This document shows, piece after piece, positions 44,691 to 54,085 of a stretch of DNA of 64,000 bases. Position 1 is the first letter of the stretch. Every line of letters begins with the position of its first letter. This DNA comes from Nonomuraea typhae (lineage in GTDB: Bacteria > Actinomycetota > Actinomycetes > Streptosporangiales > Streptosporangiaceae). The stretch spans positions 248,001-312,000 of the forward strand of contig NZ_VRLV01000003.1 in NCBI RefSeq assembly GCF_009760925.1, read 5' to 3'. The translations under genes and the position numbers were made by a program. The notes beneath the pieces were generated by a model. The model was not told the DNA's origin, ran no database searches, and was given only the letters and a program-made list of their open reading frames with translations.

Positions 44691-46837
44691 GCCGGCGGGT
44701 CGTCCGGCTCGATCTGCGCGGATCCGGCGACGGGGCGACGGGCGAGGTGACCGCGTTGCTGTCGGACGACAGCCGGCACGACCTCACGTCGTTGCTCGTG
44801 GTGGACGATGTCGCCACCTTGGGACGGCATCGCCTCGCCTACGAGACGCTGCTCGCCTCGCGCTACACCGATGAGGTGCTCTGCGTCGCCGTGGGCCGCG
44901 CCGACGCCGATCCGCCGCGGATCGCGCTGCCGGGCAGCCTGACGCAGGCGGCCGGGGTGCTGTGGGTGCCCGACCCGTGCGGGATCAACTGGCGGCTGGC
45001 CACCGCGGCGCCCGCCACCCGCCGGGATCGCCGGGAAGGGCCCGAAGCGGGGCTGACGTGCCTGCTGGACGTCCTGACCCTGGCCGACGTCTTCCGCGAG
45101 ACCCTCAGGCTGATCGAACGCATACCCGGGCTGGTCGCGAATCCGGGCATCAGGCTGGCCTGGATGGGCGACGGCCGCAGCGACTTCCTCCTGGCGCTCC
45201 GCGCCGCCTGCGTGCGGACCCTGGCGTCCGGCAGCGCCCGGCCTCCCGACTTCCCCGCCGCTTCGGCCGCACAGCCCGCGCTCAGGCCCGTCCGGTTGCG
45301 CAAAGGCGGCCCGCTCGCGAACCAGGTGAGCCAGGCCAGGGCAGCCGTCGACGAGGCCGCAGCGCTGGGGAACGAACTGGGCGAAGCCATGTCCCTGTTC
45401 TCGGGCCCGGTTCTCGCGGACACCGCGGTGACCGCCGCCGGGCACTCCGTCGGCCTGCTGCGGGACAAGCTCGAAGAGCTCCTGATCGCGGCCCACGGGA
45501 CCGCGCGACTCGACGCCGGACCCGAGGAGGCCATCGACAGGGCGGGCGTCGTCCTTCCCCCGCCGGAGGAGTTCGACGCGGCCGGGACCCGGGATTCGAT
45601 CAGCGCCTACCTGGCCTCCGGCCTGGACGCGGGCATACCGCTGCCCCGGCTGATCGAGGGCCTGGACCAGCGCCAGGACCGGCTCATGCCCTCTGGGAGC
45701 CGGGCGCTCGTCCCCGCGCTGCACCGGGCCTGCCCGGACGCCCTGGTGAAGGGGCTGTCCGACCCCGAACCCATGCCAGGCCCGCAACCCTGGCTGCCCG
45801 CCGTCGGCGCACTGGCCGCGGCGATGGCGGCGCTGTCCCCGTTCGGACCGGCCAGCGGCCTGGTGATGGCGCTGCTCTGGACGTTGCTGGTCACCCTCAC
45901 CGTGCTGCGCGGGCCCGGTGCGCGGCGGCTCGGCCACACCGGCGCGCTCTGTCTCAACGCCGCCGCGGCTGGGGCGGCCGGCGCCGTGACCGGGCTGGTC
46001 GTCACCGACCCCCTGCCGCCGCCCGTGTGGCCGTTCCTGCTGGTCGCGGCGCTGGCCGGGGCGGTATGGACGGTGCGGGAATCCTGGCGGTCCAGGACGA
46101 TGCGATGGCTGGCCGCGTGCCACCTCGACGAGGCCGAAAGGGCGATCGACGAGATGCTCTCCGTCGCCGCCGCGGCCGCCGGGGAATGGGCGCGGGCGGG
46201 AGCCCGCATCGAGACCGCGGACGCCGTCGCCCGGATGAACGCCGCCCTCGCGCATGTCGCGGCCGTCCTCCGCGATCACGTCGACCAGCCGAACGGGCAC
46301 CACGCAGGGCCGAGCCGGCGGGATCGGCGGGTCGAGCACTTCCTGGCCGATCTGGTGCGCGCGGCGATGGCTCCCCGGCTGCGCGCGCTGGCGGCGGGCT
46401 CCACCGCCGAGCACGGCGAGCAGGCCGGCCAGAAGACCGCCGAGCTCTTCGCGGAGTGGGAAGAGCACGTGGCCCAGCACGGCACACACGATCCTCCGCC
46501 GTTCGCCACCGAGTGGGTGATCGAGGCCGCCACCGGCTCGGACGAGGACCTGACGGAGCTGACGGAGGCCGCGAGCCAGGATCCGCACGCCGCCATGTGG
46601 CAACTCTGCCTGGCTCAGGACCTGTCGCTGCTCGACGTGGGCACGGAGCCGCCCGCGGTGGTCCGCTTCGCGCCGCAGCACTGCCGTACCGCCATGGAGG
46701 GGGCGCTGCCCGCCGGCATCACCTGGGTGCCCTCGGCGCGGCACGCGGGGACACTCCGCCTGGTCCCGGTACGGCCCGGCGTCGCCTACCAGAGCTGGAC
46801 CGATGAGCTGGAAGCCGAGCAGGAGGGCAGACGCTGA
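44687..46837 (+). CDS. Multi-pass membrane protein of unknown family
   Basis: A 716-residue protein. The N-terminal 360 residues are mixed alpha/beta without a motif I recognise. Several hydrophobic helices lie near residues 370-465 (AVGALAAAMAALSPF, GLVMALLWTLLVTLTVL, GAAGAVTGLVV, PFLLVAALAGAVW). A helical, acidic C-terminal region follows. It is coupled to the tubulin-like gene by GTGA and to the pseudokinase by TGATG, so it is probably the membrane platform for their products. Confidence 0.65.
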   Translation: MSRRVVRLDLRGSGDGATGEVTALLSDDSRHDLTSLLVVDDVATLGRHRLAYETLLASRYTDEVLCVAVGRADADPPRIALPGSLTQAAGVLWVPDPCGINWRLATAAPATRRDRREGPEAGLTCLLDVLTLADVFRETLRLIERIPGLVANPGIRLAWMGDGRSDFLLALRAACVRTLASGSARPPDFPAASAAQPALRPVRLRKGGPLANQVSQARAAVDEAAALGNELGEAMSLFSGPVLADTAVTAAGHSVGLLRDKLEELLIAAHGTARLDAGPEEAIDRAGVVLPPPEEFDAAGTRDSISAYLASGLDAGIPLPRLIEGLDQRQDRLMPSGSRALVPALHRACPDALVKGLSDPEPMPGPQPWLPAVGALAAAMAALSPFGPASGLVMALLWTLLVTLTVLRGPGARRLGHTGALCLNAAAAGAAGAVTGLVVTDPLPPPVWPFLLVAALAGAVWTVRESWRSRTMRWLAACHLDEAERAIDEMLSVAAAAAGEWARAGARIETADAVARMNAALAHVAAVLRDHVDQPNGHHAGPSRRDRRVEHFLADLVRAAMAPRLRALAAGSTAEHGEQAGQKTAELFAEWEEHVAQHGTHDPPPFATEWVIEAATGSDEDLTELTEAASQDPHAAMWQLCLAQDLSLLDVGTEPPAVVRFAPQHCRTAMEGALPAGITWVPSARHAGTLRLVPVRPGVAYQSWTDELEAEQEGRR

Positions 46838-47808
46838 TGGCACAACCGGGACAGACGCTGCGCTTCCGTGACCGCCATGGCGCCTGGGCCGAGGGCGCGG
46901 TGACCGCCTGCCACGACGATCCCGCCCAGCCTGCGCCGCCGCTGCGATCCTGCCTGGTCACGCTCACGTACGCCGATGGAACACGGCACGAGGTCCGCCA
47001 CGTCGGCATCTCCGGTGAGGAGCCGGGCATCGGATACGGCGCGCTCGACAACGAGATTCTGGCGGGGCTGCGGCTGAGCAGGCTCTGCGGATCCGGGCCC
47101 TACCCCCCGCAGGTCTCCCGCCTGATCGGATACGAGGCGGACGGCGAGCGGCCGTTCGTCCTGCTGGAGCCCTGCCGCGGCAAGCCGGTCGGCGGCATTC
47201 TGGGCAGGATCCTGCCCAGCGAGAAGTCGATCTTCCAGGCGAGTCTGCTGACCGGCCTCCGGTGGATCAGCGCCGCCGGAATCGCACACCGCGCGATCTC
47301 CCCCGAGACGGTCTATTGGGACAGCGTGAACGCGCAGATCATCGGGTTCACCGAGGCCGCGCTCGCCGGAACGCCGCGGACCGTCGCGGGCGCGCCCCCG
47401 TGGTGGGCGCCCGAGCAGCGGCCCGGCACCGTGGGCGGCACGGTGAGCAGCGAGGACGACGTCTGGGCCGCGGGACGGCTCATCTTCTACGTGACCACCG
47501 GCCACGAACCCGACAGAGCCGACCTGACCGGGGCGGATCCCGACCTGGCGCGCCTGCTCGCCGGCATCTTCGGGCCTCCGGCGGGACGGCCTCCGGTTCG
47601 CGAGCTCCTCAGCCGGATCAACGTGGCGGACCCGGTGCCCCGAGGGCTCTCGCCCGACGCCTCCCTGGAACGTGGCCGGGCCGACTTTCTCAGGCTGAGG
47701 GCCGGCAAACACCCGGAAACCGCGGTCCCCGCCGGCCCGCAGCCGGCCGAACCGGCCGCGAAGACGGAGACGCCCCAGCGCAAGCGGGGATGGGGACGGC
47801 GCCGATGA
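46837..47808 (+). CDS. Protein kinase-like protein, probable pseudokinase
   Basis: A 323-residue protein with a kinase-like layout: an N-lobe of beta strands, then GIAHRAISPETVYWD, where the catalytic HRD is HRA (A153), and IIGFTEA where DFG would be. Both key aspartates are missing, while PEQ..G and DDVWAAGRLIFYVTTG match the kinase APE and DxWxxG regions. It is therefore more likely a scaffold or sensor than an enzyme. The C-terminal 45 residues are Pro/Ala-rich and end in KRKRGWGRRR, a possible membrane- or nucleic-acid-binding tail. Start ATG in TGATG overlap. Confidence 0.75.
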   Translation: MAQPGQTLRFRDRHGAWAEGAVTACHDDPAQPAPPLRSCLVTLTYADGTRHEVRHVGISGEEPGIGYGALDNEILAGLRLSRLCGSGPYPPQVSRLIGYEADGERPFVLLEPCRGKPVGGILGRILPSEKSIFQASLLTGLRWISAAGIAHRAISPETVYWDSVNAQIIGFTEAALAGTPRTVAGAPPWWAPEQRPGTVGGTVSSEDDVWAAGRLIFYVTTGHEPDRADLTGADPDLARLLAGIFGPPAGRPPVRELLSRINVADPVPRGLSPDASLERGRADFLRLRAGKHPETAVPAGPQPAEPAAKTETPQRKRGWGRRR

Positions 47809-49595
47809 ACGGTCTCCATCAGATCGCCTACGAGTGGACGCGGCTCCCGACGGGCGCCGCCTTCAGCCCCACCCGATCCACCCTCCCGCGGGACGAACTG
47901 GCCGGCGTTCACCGGCGGGTCCAGCACTGGCTGCGCACCGATCCCTCCGGCTCGCCCGAGGTCAGCCACTTCTACGGCGTCTTCGACGACCGCGCGGTGT
48001 TCATCCGGCGGGAGCAGCCGCAGGGTAAGTACAGCGCGAGGGCACAGCTGCTCCTGGGAACGCCCTCCCTGCTCACCCCGCGGCTGGCGCTCGAGGTGCG
48101 TGACTGGCAGTGGCTGCGGGCCGGCGACGACCTCGTGCTCCTCACCCGGCGGGCCATCGAGCCGTACCGGGTCAGCCTGGACTCCGAGGCCCGCTCGCCG
48201 GAGTCGCTGTCGCAGCTGGTGCCCCTGTTGTCGCACGCCCTGGGCGCCGGCGACGGCTCGATCCGGCTGGCCCCGTCCAGCTGTGCCTATCCGCTGCTCT
48301 GGGGCCTGGACACGATCTTGAACGGCTTCGCCGTGGACGATCCGGACGGGGTGCGCCGGCGGCTGTCCTTCGAAACCTATGACGACCGGACCAGGCCGCC
48401 GCATCATCCTGGGCTGTTCATCCGGTTCAGCGAGGGCGCCGGGAGCCTCTCCCCGCACCCGACGTACGACGCAGTCGCCAGCCGGCTGGTCGCCCACTAC
48501 TCTCGCAAGGCCACCGGAGTGCCCATGCCCCCTCCAGAACCGCCCCAGCCGGCTCCGCACCCCGCCGGCGGCAAGCTCGTCCCCTGCCCGATCTGCGCCT
48601 CCACGCTGAACTGGGAGGAACAGGACCTCTACCGGTACGACCGGGTCAAGGACGCCTACGTCCCCCTCACGATCCCGCCGGCCGCAAGCCCCACGCAGCA
48701 GGCGGTGTTGCGGCGCACGGCCTTCGTCCGCTGCGCGGATCCGGATGCGGCCGACCCCGGCTCCGCGCACTACCTTCCGCTGGCGTACGGCCAGCACGGC
48801 ACGCCGTCCGTCTACGGATTCGTCGGCGCCACCAACTCGGGGAAGACTCACCTGCTCATCGCCATGATCGCGCAGATGGAGAAGCACGGGCTCGGGTTCG
48901 GGCTGAGCCATCAGGCCATCAGCCTGGCGGGGCATCAGAGCCTGATCGACGAGCAGGTCAGTCCCTTCCTCAACGACTCGAGAGTCGTGGAGCACACGCG
49001 GCCGGGAACCATCGGCCTGGTCGACATCTTCGTGGTTCGCGAAGGAGAGGGCCAGGCACGGCCGGTCGCCCTGTTCGACGTCGCCGGCGGCGACCTGCTG
49101 GAGATCGAGTCCGCCCGCCGCTTCCTGGACGTCGCCGACGGACTGATCTTCGTGGTGAACGCGGCGGAGCTCGGCCGGGACGAGCTCGGTGACCGGACCT
49201 TCGGCACCGTCCTCGAACTCCTCCAGGCTTCGGGCCGGCTGCCCGAGCTCAGTACGGCGATCGTGCTGTCCAAGGCGGATCTGCTGCGCTTCGACGACCC
49301 GATCGCGCTGTGGCTGCGGCAGGAGGATCGGGTGCTCGACGCGGAGTCGTCGCTGCGCGAAAGCGCCGACGTCTACGCCTATCTTCAGGCCAGGCGCGCC
49401 CTGGCGTGGACACGGCCCTACCGGGAGTGCCGCAAGGCCACCTTCCACGTCGCCTCGGCGACCGGCTCCGACCTGGTCGTGGACAAGACCTTCGTCCGGG
49501 GTGTGTGGCCCCGCCGGGTGCTCAACCCGCTGATCTCCCTCATGGCGATGACCGGCGTGCTTACGTCCCCGGAAGCTCGGAAGATCGGAATCTGA
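47805..49595 (+). CDS. P-loop GTPase of the conflict-system (double-GTPase-like) type
   Basis: A 596-residue protein. The C-terminal GTPase domain has Walker A GATNSGKT (residues 341-348), a switch II aspartate in DVAGGD (from residue 425) and SKAD (489-492) as the NKxD base-recognition motif. The N-terminal 280 residues are an unassigned domain and include a PCPIC thiol pair near residue 265. Such GTPases are found in actinobacterial NTP-dependent conflict loci beside other GTPase-associated proteins, and I believe this one is DO-GTPase2-like. It overlaps its upstream neighbour by 4 nt and is TGATG-coupled to the tail-anchored gene that follows. Confidence 0.75.
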   Translation: MNGLHQIAYEWTRLPTGAAFSPTRSTLPRDELAGVHRRVQHWLRTDPSGSPEVSHFYGVFDDRAVFIRREQPQGKYSARAQLLLGTPSLLTPRLALEVRDWQWLRAGDDLVLLTRRAIEPYRVSLDSEARSPESLSQLVPLLSHALGAGDGSIRLAPSSCAYPLLWGLDTILNGFAVDDPDGVRRRLSFETYDDRTRPPHHPGLFIRFSEGAGSLSPHPTYDAVASRLVAHYSRKATGVPMPPPEPPQPAPHPAGGKLVPCPICASTLNWEEQDLYRYDRVKDAYVPLTIPPAASPTQQAVLRRTAFVRCADPDAADPGSAHYLPLAYGQHGTPSVYGFVGATNSGKTHLLIAMIAQMEKHGLGFGLSHQAISLAGHQSLIDEQVSPFLNDSRVVEHTRPGTIGLVDIFVVREGEGQARPVALFDVAGGDLLEIESARRFLDVADGLIFVVNAAELGRDELGDRTFGTVLELLQASGRLPELSTAIVLSKADLLRFDDPIALWLRQEDRVLDAESSLRESADVYAYLQARRALAWTRPYRECRKATFHVASATGSDLVVDKTFVRGVWPRRVLNPLISLMAMTGVLTSPEARKIGI

Positions 49596-51244
49596 TGAAC
49601 ACTGCGCCAGTTGACCAGGTCGAGTTCCGCTGGCAGCCGGGCAAGGACTTCAGCCCGATCGCGTCCTCCACCGACGACCGCCACATCCTCAACGCCTGCC
49701 AGATCCTCATCAAGGCGGCGACACTCCCCAAAGGCGTGACGATGAGCCACAGGAGCCTCGTCTACCACGTTCTTCCCGACTACGACATCGCAGCGATCAT
49801 CGAACGCTCCTGCGACCCCAGCGCCCTCCTCGTCGGGGACCACTCCCGGAGGGAAAGCGGCGGACGCCATCCTCAGGTGGCCCGCGCGTTGATAGGCACC
49901 AGCGAGGCGGTGGGCGTCAACCTGGCTCTCGCATGCCAGTGGCGGGGGCTTCGCGCGCTTCGGCTCCTTCCGCCGCCCGGCCAGGTGGCCCCTCGTCAAC
50001 GACTCGAGAAGGTTCCCGCCGGCGAGCTCGAAGAGCTGGTCGGAGAGTACCTGGAACACGCCGACGGCCTTTCGCAGCCCCCGGAGGGCCTGGCCTACCT
50101 GATCGCGGGGGCGCTCAGGGAACCGCGCCGGCCGATGGCCGCCGTACTCCCCGCGGCCAGCCTGCAAGGGCCCATCCAGGGCAGCTACCTGTGCGGGCTG
50201 CGGTTCACCGCCGGTGTCCTGCTCAGCGGCATCGACAACGGCTGGATGCCCTCCTTCTCCACCTTCGAGCCGTCCCAGAGCGACGACTCCCCGGGACGGG
50301 TACCGCACCTCGTCTTCCGTGCGATGGAGGTACGCGGCGGCGCCCCGCCCATGCAACCACGGGACGAAAACAAGATCTTCCTCACGGAGGAGGCCGGGTA
50401 CGTCCTCTCGTCTCCGGACGACTACGACATGATCGCGCACTGCCTGGCCACGGCATACCACGAGCTCGGCCGGGTCGGACTCGCCAAAAGGCTCGACCCC
50501 ATCGTCGCGGGCCATCCGTCCCTGGCGGACCGGCTCAACGCGACCCTGGCCGAGCTCGGCGCCTTCCTCCCCGCTTCCCCCGCGCTACCCTCGCCGGCGC
50601 ACGCGCCCCCTACGACCCCCTCCGCGCAGGCTCGGCACCTCCGGCCCGACGACGACCTGACAGCGGCTCCGCCGGCCATGGACGACAAGCTCCTGGTGAA
50701 GCTGTACAACGCGCTTCCCCAGGAGCCCTGCGACGACTTCTTCCGGGCCGTCGAATGGATCTGCGCCGCCGCGAGCCGCCGGGTCGTCGTGCCGGAACCC
50801 GACGTCAGGCGCATCATCAGTCAGCTGAACCATCACGACTGGTACGTACGCCAGCTCTCCGCGCACTATCGGGATCAGGCGCCCTCGCGGCTGGCGGGCC
50901 TGCTGCAGCCGGTCCTCACCGGCAAGCTCCGAGACCCCCGGACCATGTCCTGGCTGGCGGACCGGATCTCGCAACCGGACGGGATCTGGACCCCGGCGAT
51001 CACGCTGATCTACGCACGCCTCGCCGACCCGGAGGACGCCGCCGCCTTGGCGGCCTCGCTCGTGCCCGACCTGCTGGACCGGATCCGGGCGACGCACCGC
51101 GATCCGGTCGCGGGCAACCCTCCACGATCACCGCTCACCTTCCTCTCCCGCTTCCTGCGACAGCGCGTGACGGTCCCGCGATGGCTGCTGACCGGCCTGG
51201 CGACGACCGTGATCGTCACGGTTCTCATCCTGGTCCGGTGGTGA
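49595..51244 (+). CDS. Tail-anchored GTPase-associated protein of unknown family
   Basis: A 549-residue protein. The N-terminal 350 residues form a domain with no motif I can name but conserved-looking segments such as RSLVYHVLPDYDIAAI and FTAGVLLSGIDNGWMPSF. A Pro/Ala/Thr linker follows, then a helical domain, and one C-terminal membrane helix (WLLTGLATTVIVTVLILV) with the C-terminus outside. Its coupling to the GTPase gene suggests it is the GTPase partner (GAP-like or scaffold), by position only. Confidence 0.6.
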   Translation: MNTAPVDQVEFRWQPGKDFSPIASSTDDRHILNACQILIKAATLPKGVTMSHRSLVYHVLPDYDIAAIIERSCDPSALLVGDHSRRESGGRHPQVARALIGTSEAVGVNLALACQWRGLRALRLLPPPGQVAPRQRLEKVPAGELEELVGEYLEHADGLSQPPEGLAYLIAGALREPRRPMAAVLPAASLQGPIQGSYLCGLRFTAGVLLSGIDNGWMPSFSTFEPSQSDDSPGRVPHLVFRAMEVRGGAPPMQPRDENKIFLTEEAGYVLSSPDDYDMIAHCLATAYHELGRVGLAKRLDPIVAGHPSLADRLNATLAELGAFLPASPALPSPAHAPPTTPSAQARHLRPDDDLTAAPPAMDDKLLVKLYNALPQEPCDDFFRAVEWICAAASRRVVVPEPDVRRIISQLNHHDWYVRQLSAHYRDQAPSRLAGLLQPVLTGKLRDPRTMSWLADRISQPDGIWTPAITLIYARLADPEDAAALAASLVPDLLDRIRATHRDPVAGNPPRSPLTFLSRFLRQRVTVPRWLLTGLATTVIVTVLILVRW

Positions 51245-51247
51245 GCC

Positions 51248-51958
51248 GTGGAGCAGGACTACGAACGCAGGCTGGTGCTCGCGTTCCAGGCGCACGGGTT
51301 CGACGCGCGCACGGCGAGGATGCAGCAGCTGACCAGCGAAGGGCTGAGGGGAACACTGAGCCTGGCGGCCGGCCGCGCCCGGCTGGACCCGGGCTCCTGG
51401 GATCCGCTCAGCGTGGCCGGCGGCGAGCTCGTGGTGGTGCTGCCGCTCAGTACACCCGAGACCGTCGTCTGCGATCGATTCGTCCACGAGTTGCACGCCG
51501 CGACCCGGGAGCACAACCGCCTCACCACCGCCGACGGGCGGCTGCGCCTCCGGCTGGCGATCCATTTCGGCATGTCGGCCGGATGCGCCGCACACGGATT
51601 CACCGGCCCCGGGCCGGTCATGGCACGCGACCTGGCGAACTGCGCCGCCGCCCGAGCCCTCCTGGACCGGACCTCGGCCGCCCTCGTCGTGATCATGTCG
51701 TCCGCCGTGGTCGAGGACACCATCGCCGGCCAGCTCACCTCGCTGGAGCAACAAGATCTCCACGAGGTCGACGCCGGAAGCAGGCGGCGAGCGTGGCTCT
51801 GGGTCCCGGGCGGCGCCGCCGACGTGCCGGAGCCACCCGCGGAACCGGCCTCGGATACGGCGCTTCCCTCCCAGGGGCCGTTCGCGCACGCGACCATCAC
51901 CGCCGGCTTCGTCGCCGGCCGTGACATCACCGTAGAGCACCGCGGAGCGAATCCATGA
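51248..51958 (+). CDS. Degenerate cyclase-homology protein with C-terminal amyloid-like motif
   Basis: A 236-residue protein. Residues 1-190 look like a class III nucleotidyl cyclase fold (GGELVVVLP, RLRLRLAIHFG, GFTGPGPVMARDLANCAAARALL), the same pattern as the two cyclase-homology proteins further downstream. The metal-binding aspartates are lost: GGE stands where GDG is expected and no Asp is present at strand 1. It is therefore probably non-catalytic, a nucleotide sensor or effector. The last 25 residues carry a glycine-punctuated motif shared with the N-terminus of the next protein. GTG start 4 nt after the upstream stop; ATGA overlap with the next gene. Confidence 0.65.
   Translation: MEQDYERRLVLAFQAHGFDARTARMQQLTSEGLRGTLSLAAGRARLDPGSWDPLSVAGGELVVVLPLSTPETVVCDRFVHELHAATREHNRLTTADGRLRLRLAIHFGMSAGCAAHGFTGPGPVMARDLANCAAARALLDRTSAALVVIMSSAVVEDTIAGQLTSLEQQDLHEVDAGSRRRAWLWVPGGAADVPEPPAEPASDTALPSQGPFAHATITAGFVAGRDITVEHRGANP
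51881..51940 (+). other. Shared 20-residue amyloid-like motif, copy A (C-terminal)
   Basis: Encodes residues 212-231: F-x-x-AT[IV][ST]AGxxAGRD[IV]xV. Ten of 20 residues are identical to copy B at 52141-52200, with further I/V and T/S changes. The nucleotide sequences differ at most third positions, so it is not a recent duplication. Confidence 0.7.
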
Positions 51959-54081
51959 GCGAGAAACCGCCATCGGCCACGGAAGAACCGAAAGAGGCGG
52001 ACCCGCAGACTCCGGAGGGTGAACAGCCGGAGCCCAGCGAGCGCAAGCCCCACGACCTCGGCCGCGAATTCTCCGCCGCGGCCGCCAATCCCGGCACCGT
52101 ACGGGAGCGGCTGGGCACCGAGGCCGACGCCTTCTCCAGCTTCACGGGCGCCACCGTCAGCGCAGGGCACGCGGCCGGCCGAGACGTGATCGTCAACTAC
52201 CACGCGGTGTCCGGAGCGAAGAACGCCCCCCGGGTGTGGGAACTCCGCCCAGACGATCTCAAGGACGCCGAGCAGCGCTTCGTGGCTCCCGTGGACTTCG
52301 ACACGCTCCGGGATGCGATCGGCATCCGCCGGGTGTTGTTCATCCGGGCCAATCCCGGCAGCGGCAAGTGCCTGGCGGCCACACGACTCCTGCTCGGCTC
52401 CTCGGCGATCTTCCGGCTGCACTCCGACACCGCACTGAGCACGCTCACCTCCGACGTGCTCACGGCCGGATGCGGCTACGTTCTGGCCGATCTGCCGGGA
52501 GCCGCCACCCGGGAGCTCACCATCGACGACGTGAACCAGCTCACCGACTCGTTCGAGCGCGCCGACGCCCGATTGGTGGTGACCCTGTCCCCCAACCGCC
52601 GGATCCTCGACTCCGAGGTCGACGCCCTGGTCATGGAGCTGGGGCAGGTGATCGACCGGATGGAGGTCTTCTGCCGGCATCTGGAGCGGGATCTCGAGGA
52701 CGCGGCCGTCGACCAGGTCTTCGCCGACCAGGCCATGATGGCGCTGGTCAAGGAGGAACTGGACAGGAACCCCTCCCCCGGGCACGCGGCCCTGATCGCG
52801 CTGTTCACCGCCGAGGCGTCTCGAGCCGGGGAACCGCTCGACGACACCGTACGCGACCGGCTCGCGATGCTGGACGCCGCTGAATTCACCAGATGGGCGG
52901 AGAAGCTGCCCGACCTGCCCACGCAGAGCATGGCGCTGGCCGTGGCGGTCCTGGGCGGCGAGCCGTACGAGACCGTCTCGGCGGCGGCCGGGCTGCTGTG
53001 CGAGAGCCTGGAACCGGACAGGCCGCTGGCGAGCGCGGAACCGGAACGGCACGCTCCGCTGACCCCTCGCAAAGGCACCCGGTTGATGCATCTGCGCGCC
53101 CATGTGGTCCGCTCCACGGTGCAGACCCGGCACGGCGGCGCGCCCACCGAAGCCGTCCGGTACCGCGATCCGGCGTTCCAGCAGAAGTACCTTCTCTATT
53201 TCTGGAACGAGTACGACCAGGCTCGGCCCACCCTGCTGGCATGGCTGCGCCTCTGCGCGCGGCACGAACTGGAGTCGGTCCGGGTGCGTACGGCGGTCGC
53301 CACCGGGATCTTGGCCTCCAAGTCCTTCGAGCACGTCCGCGCCCTGGTGATCAACCCATGGGCGGAGAGCGACGACCCCGATCTGCGCGACGCCGCGGCC
53401 AGGGCGATGTGCCACGCCGCCGCGGCCGACCCCGACCTCGGACCGCACACCCGGAATCTGGTGGCCGCGTGGTCGGCCGAGGAAGCCCCGGAGGTGCGGG
53501 CGACCGCGGCCCGATGCTGGCGGATCGAGTACGACGCCGCGGGACCGGGCGCGGCCATGAAGGCGCTCGAGGAGCTCTCCTCGTCAGATGACCTGGAGGT
53601 CACCACGGCGATCTGCCACAGCCTGACCGAGATGTGGGAAGTCGACGGCGAGCGGCTGGAGGCGCCCGCGCTCCTGCTGCACTGGCTCACCACGAGCTCA
53701 CGCAAGGCGACCGCGCGCCTGGCCTTCCTCTTCGCCTCAGCCGACCTGGTGCGCGCGGTGGACGACATCACGTGGCCGGCTCTGCTGTACATCGCGACCA
53801 GGGATCCCGTCCGGCATCGGGAGATCGCCGCGTTGTGGCGCGACGCGATCACCGCCCCCCATCTCAACCCGCACGCCAAGGAGATCCTCGCCGAGTGGGC
53901 CAGGAGCGTCGACGATCACCCCCTTGCCCGCAGATCGTTCGCCCGGCTCATGGAGGCCGTCGCGGAAACGCCGCGCAGCGCCACGATCCTCGCTCACGAG
54001 GCCCGCAAGTGGAGTGCCGGAGCCCGCCACGCGCCCGCCGCTTCGAGAGACGTTCTCTCCCTCATCACAGGAGAAGGGTGA
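51955..54081 (+). CDS. P-loop NTPase with HEAT-like repeats and N-terminal amyloid-like motif
   Basis: A 708-residue protein. Residues 1-60 are acidic and disordered; residues 63-82 hold the motif shared with the preceding protein. Walker A is ANPGSGKC near residue 135, with Cys at the usual Thr/Ser, and a Walker B-like YVLADLP follows. The second half is helical HEAT-type repeats (ESVRVRTAVATGILA, DPDLRDAAARAMCHAA, APEVRATAARCW). This receptor-like layout (motif, NTPase switch, repeat sensor) resembles STAND sensors, although the NTPase subtype is unclear. ATGA overlap with the cyclase-homology gene supports joint function. Confidence 0.7.
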   Translation: MSEKPPSATEEPKEADPQTPEGEQPEPSERKPHDLGREFSAAAANPGTVRERLGTEADAFSSFTGATVSAGHAAGRDVIVNYHAVSGAKNAPRVWELRPDDLKDAEQRFVAPVDFDTLRDAIGIRRVLFIRANPGSGKCLAATRLLLGSSAIFRLHSDTALSTLTSDVLTAGCGYVLADLPGAATRELTIDDVNQLTDSFERADARLVVTLSPNRRILDSEVDALVMELGQVIDRMEVFCRHLERDLEDAAVDQVFADQAMMALVKEELDRNPSPGHAALIALFTAEASRAGEPLDDTVRDRLAMLDAAEFTRWAEKLPDLPTQSMALAVAVLGGEPYETVSAAAGLLCESLEPDRPLASAEPERHAPLTPRKGTRLMHLRAHVVRSTVQTRHGGAPTEAVRYRDPAFQQKYLLYFWNEYDQARPTLLAWLRLCARHELESVRVRTAVATGILASKSFEHVRALVINPWAESDDPDLRDAAARAMCHAAAADPDLGPHTRNLVAAWSAEEAPEVRATAARCWRIEYDAAGPGAAMKALEELSSSDDLEVTTAICHSLTEMWEVDGERLEAPALLLHWLTTSSRKATARLAFLFASADLVRAVDDITWPALLYIATRDPVRHREIAALWRDAITAPHLNPHAKEILAEWARSVDDHPLARRSFARLMEAVAETPRSATILAHEARKWSAGARHAPAASRDVLSLITGEG
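52141..52200 (+). other. Shared 20-residue amyloid-like motif, copy B (N-terminal)
   Basis: Encodes residues 63-82 of the NTPase-HEAT protein: FTGATVSAGHAAGRDVIVNY. It lies at the N-terminus, opposite to copy A, which is at the C-terminus of the neighbour. This is the usual placement for receptor and effector in bacterial amyloid signalling. Confidence 0.7.
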
Positions 54082-54085
54082 TGCC

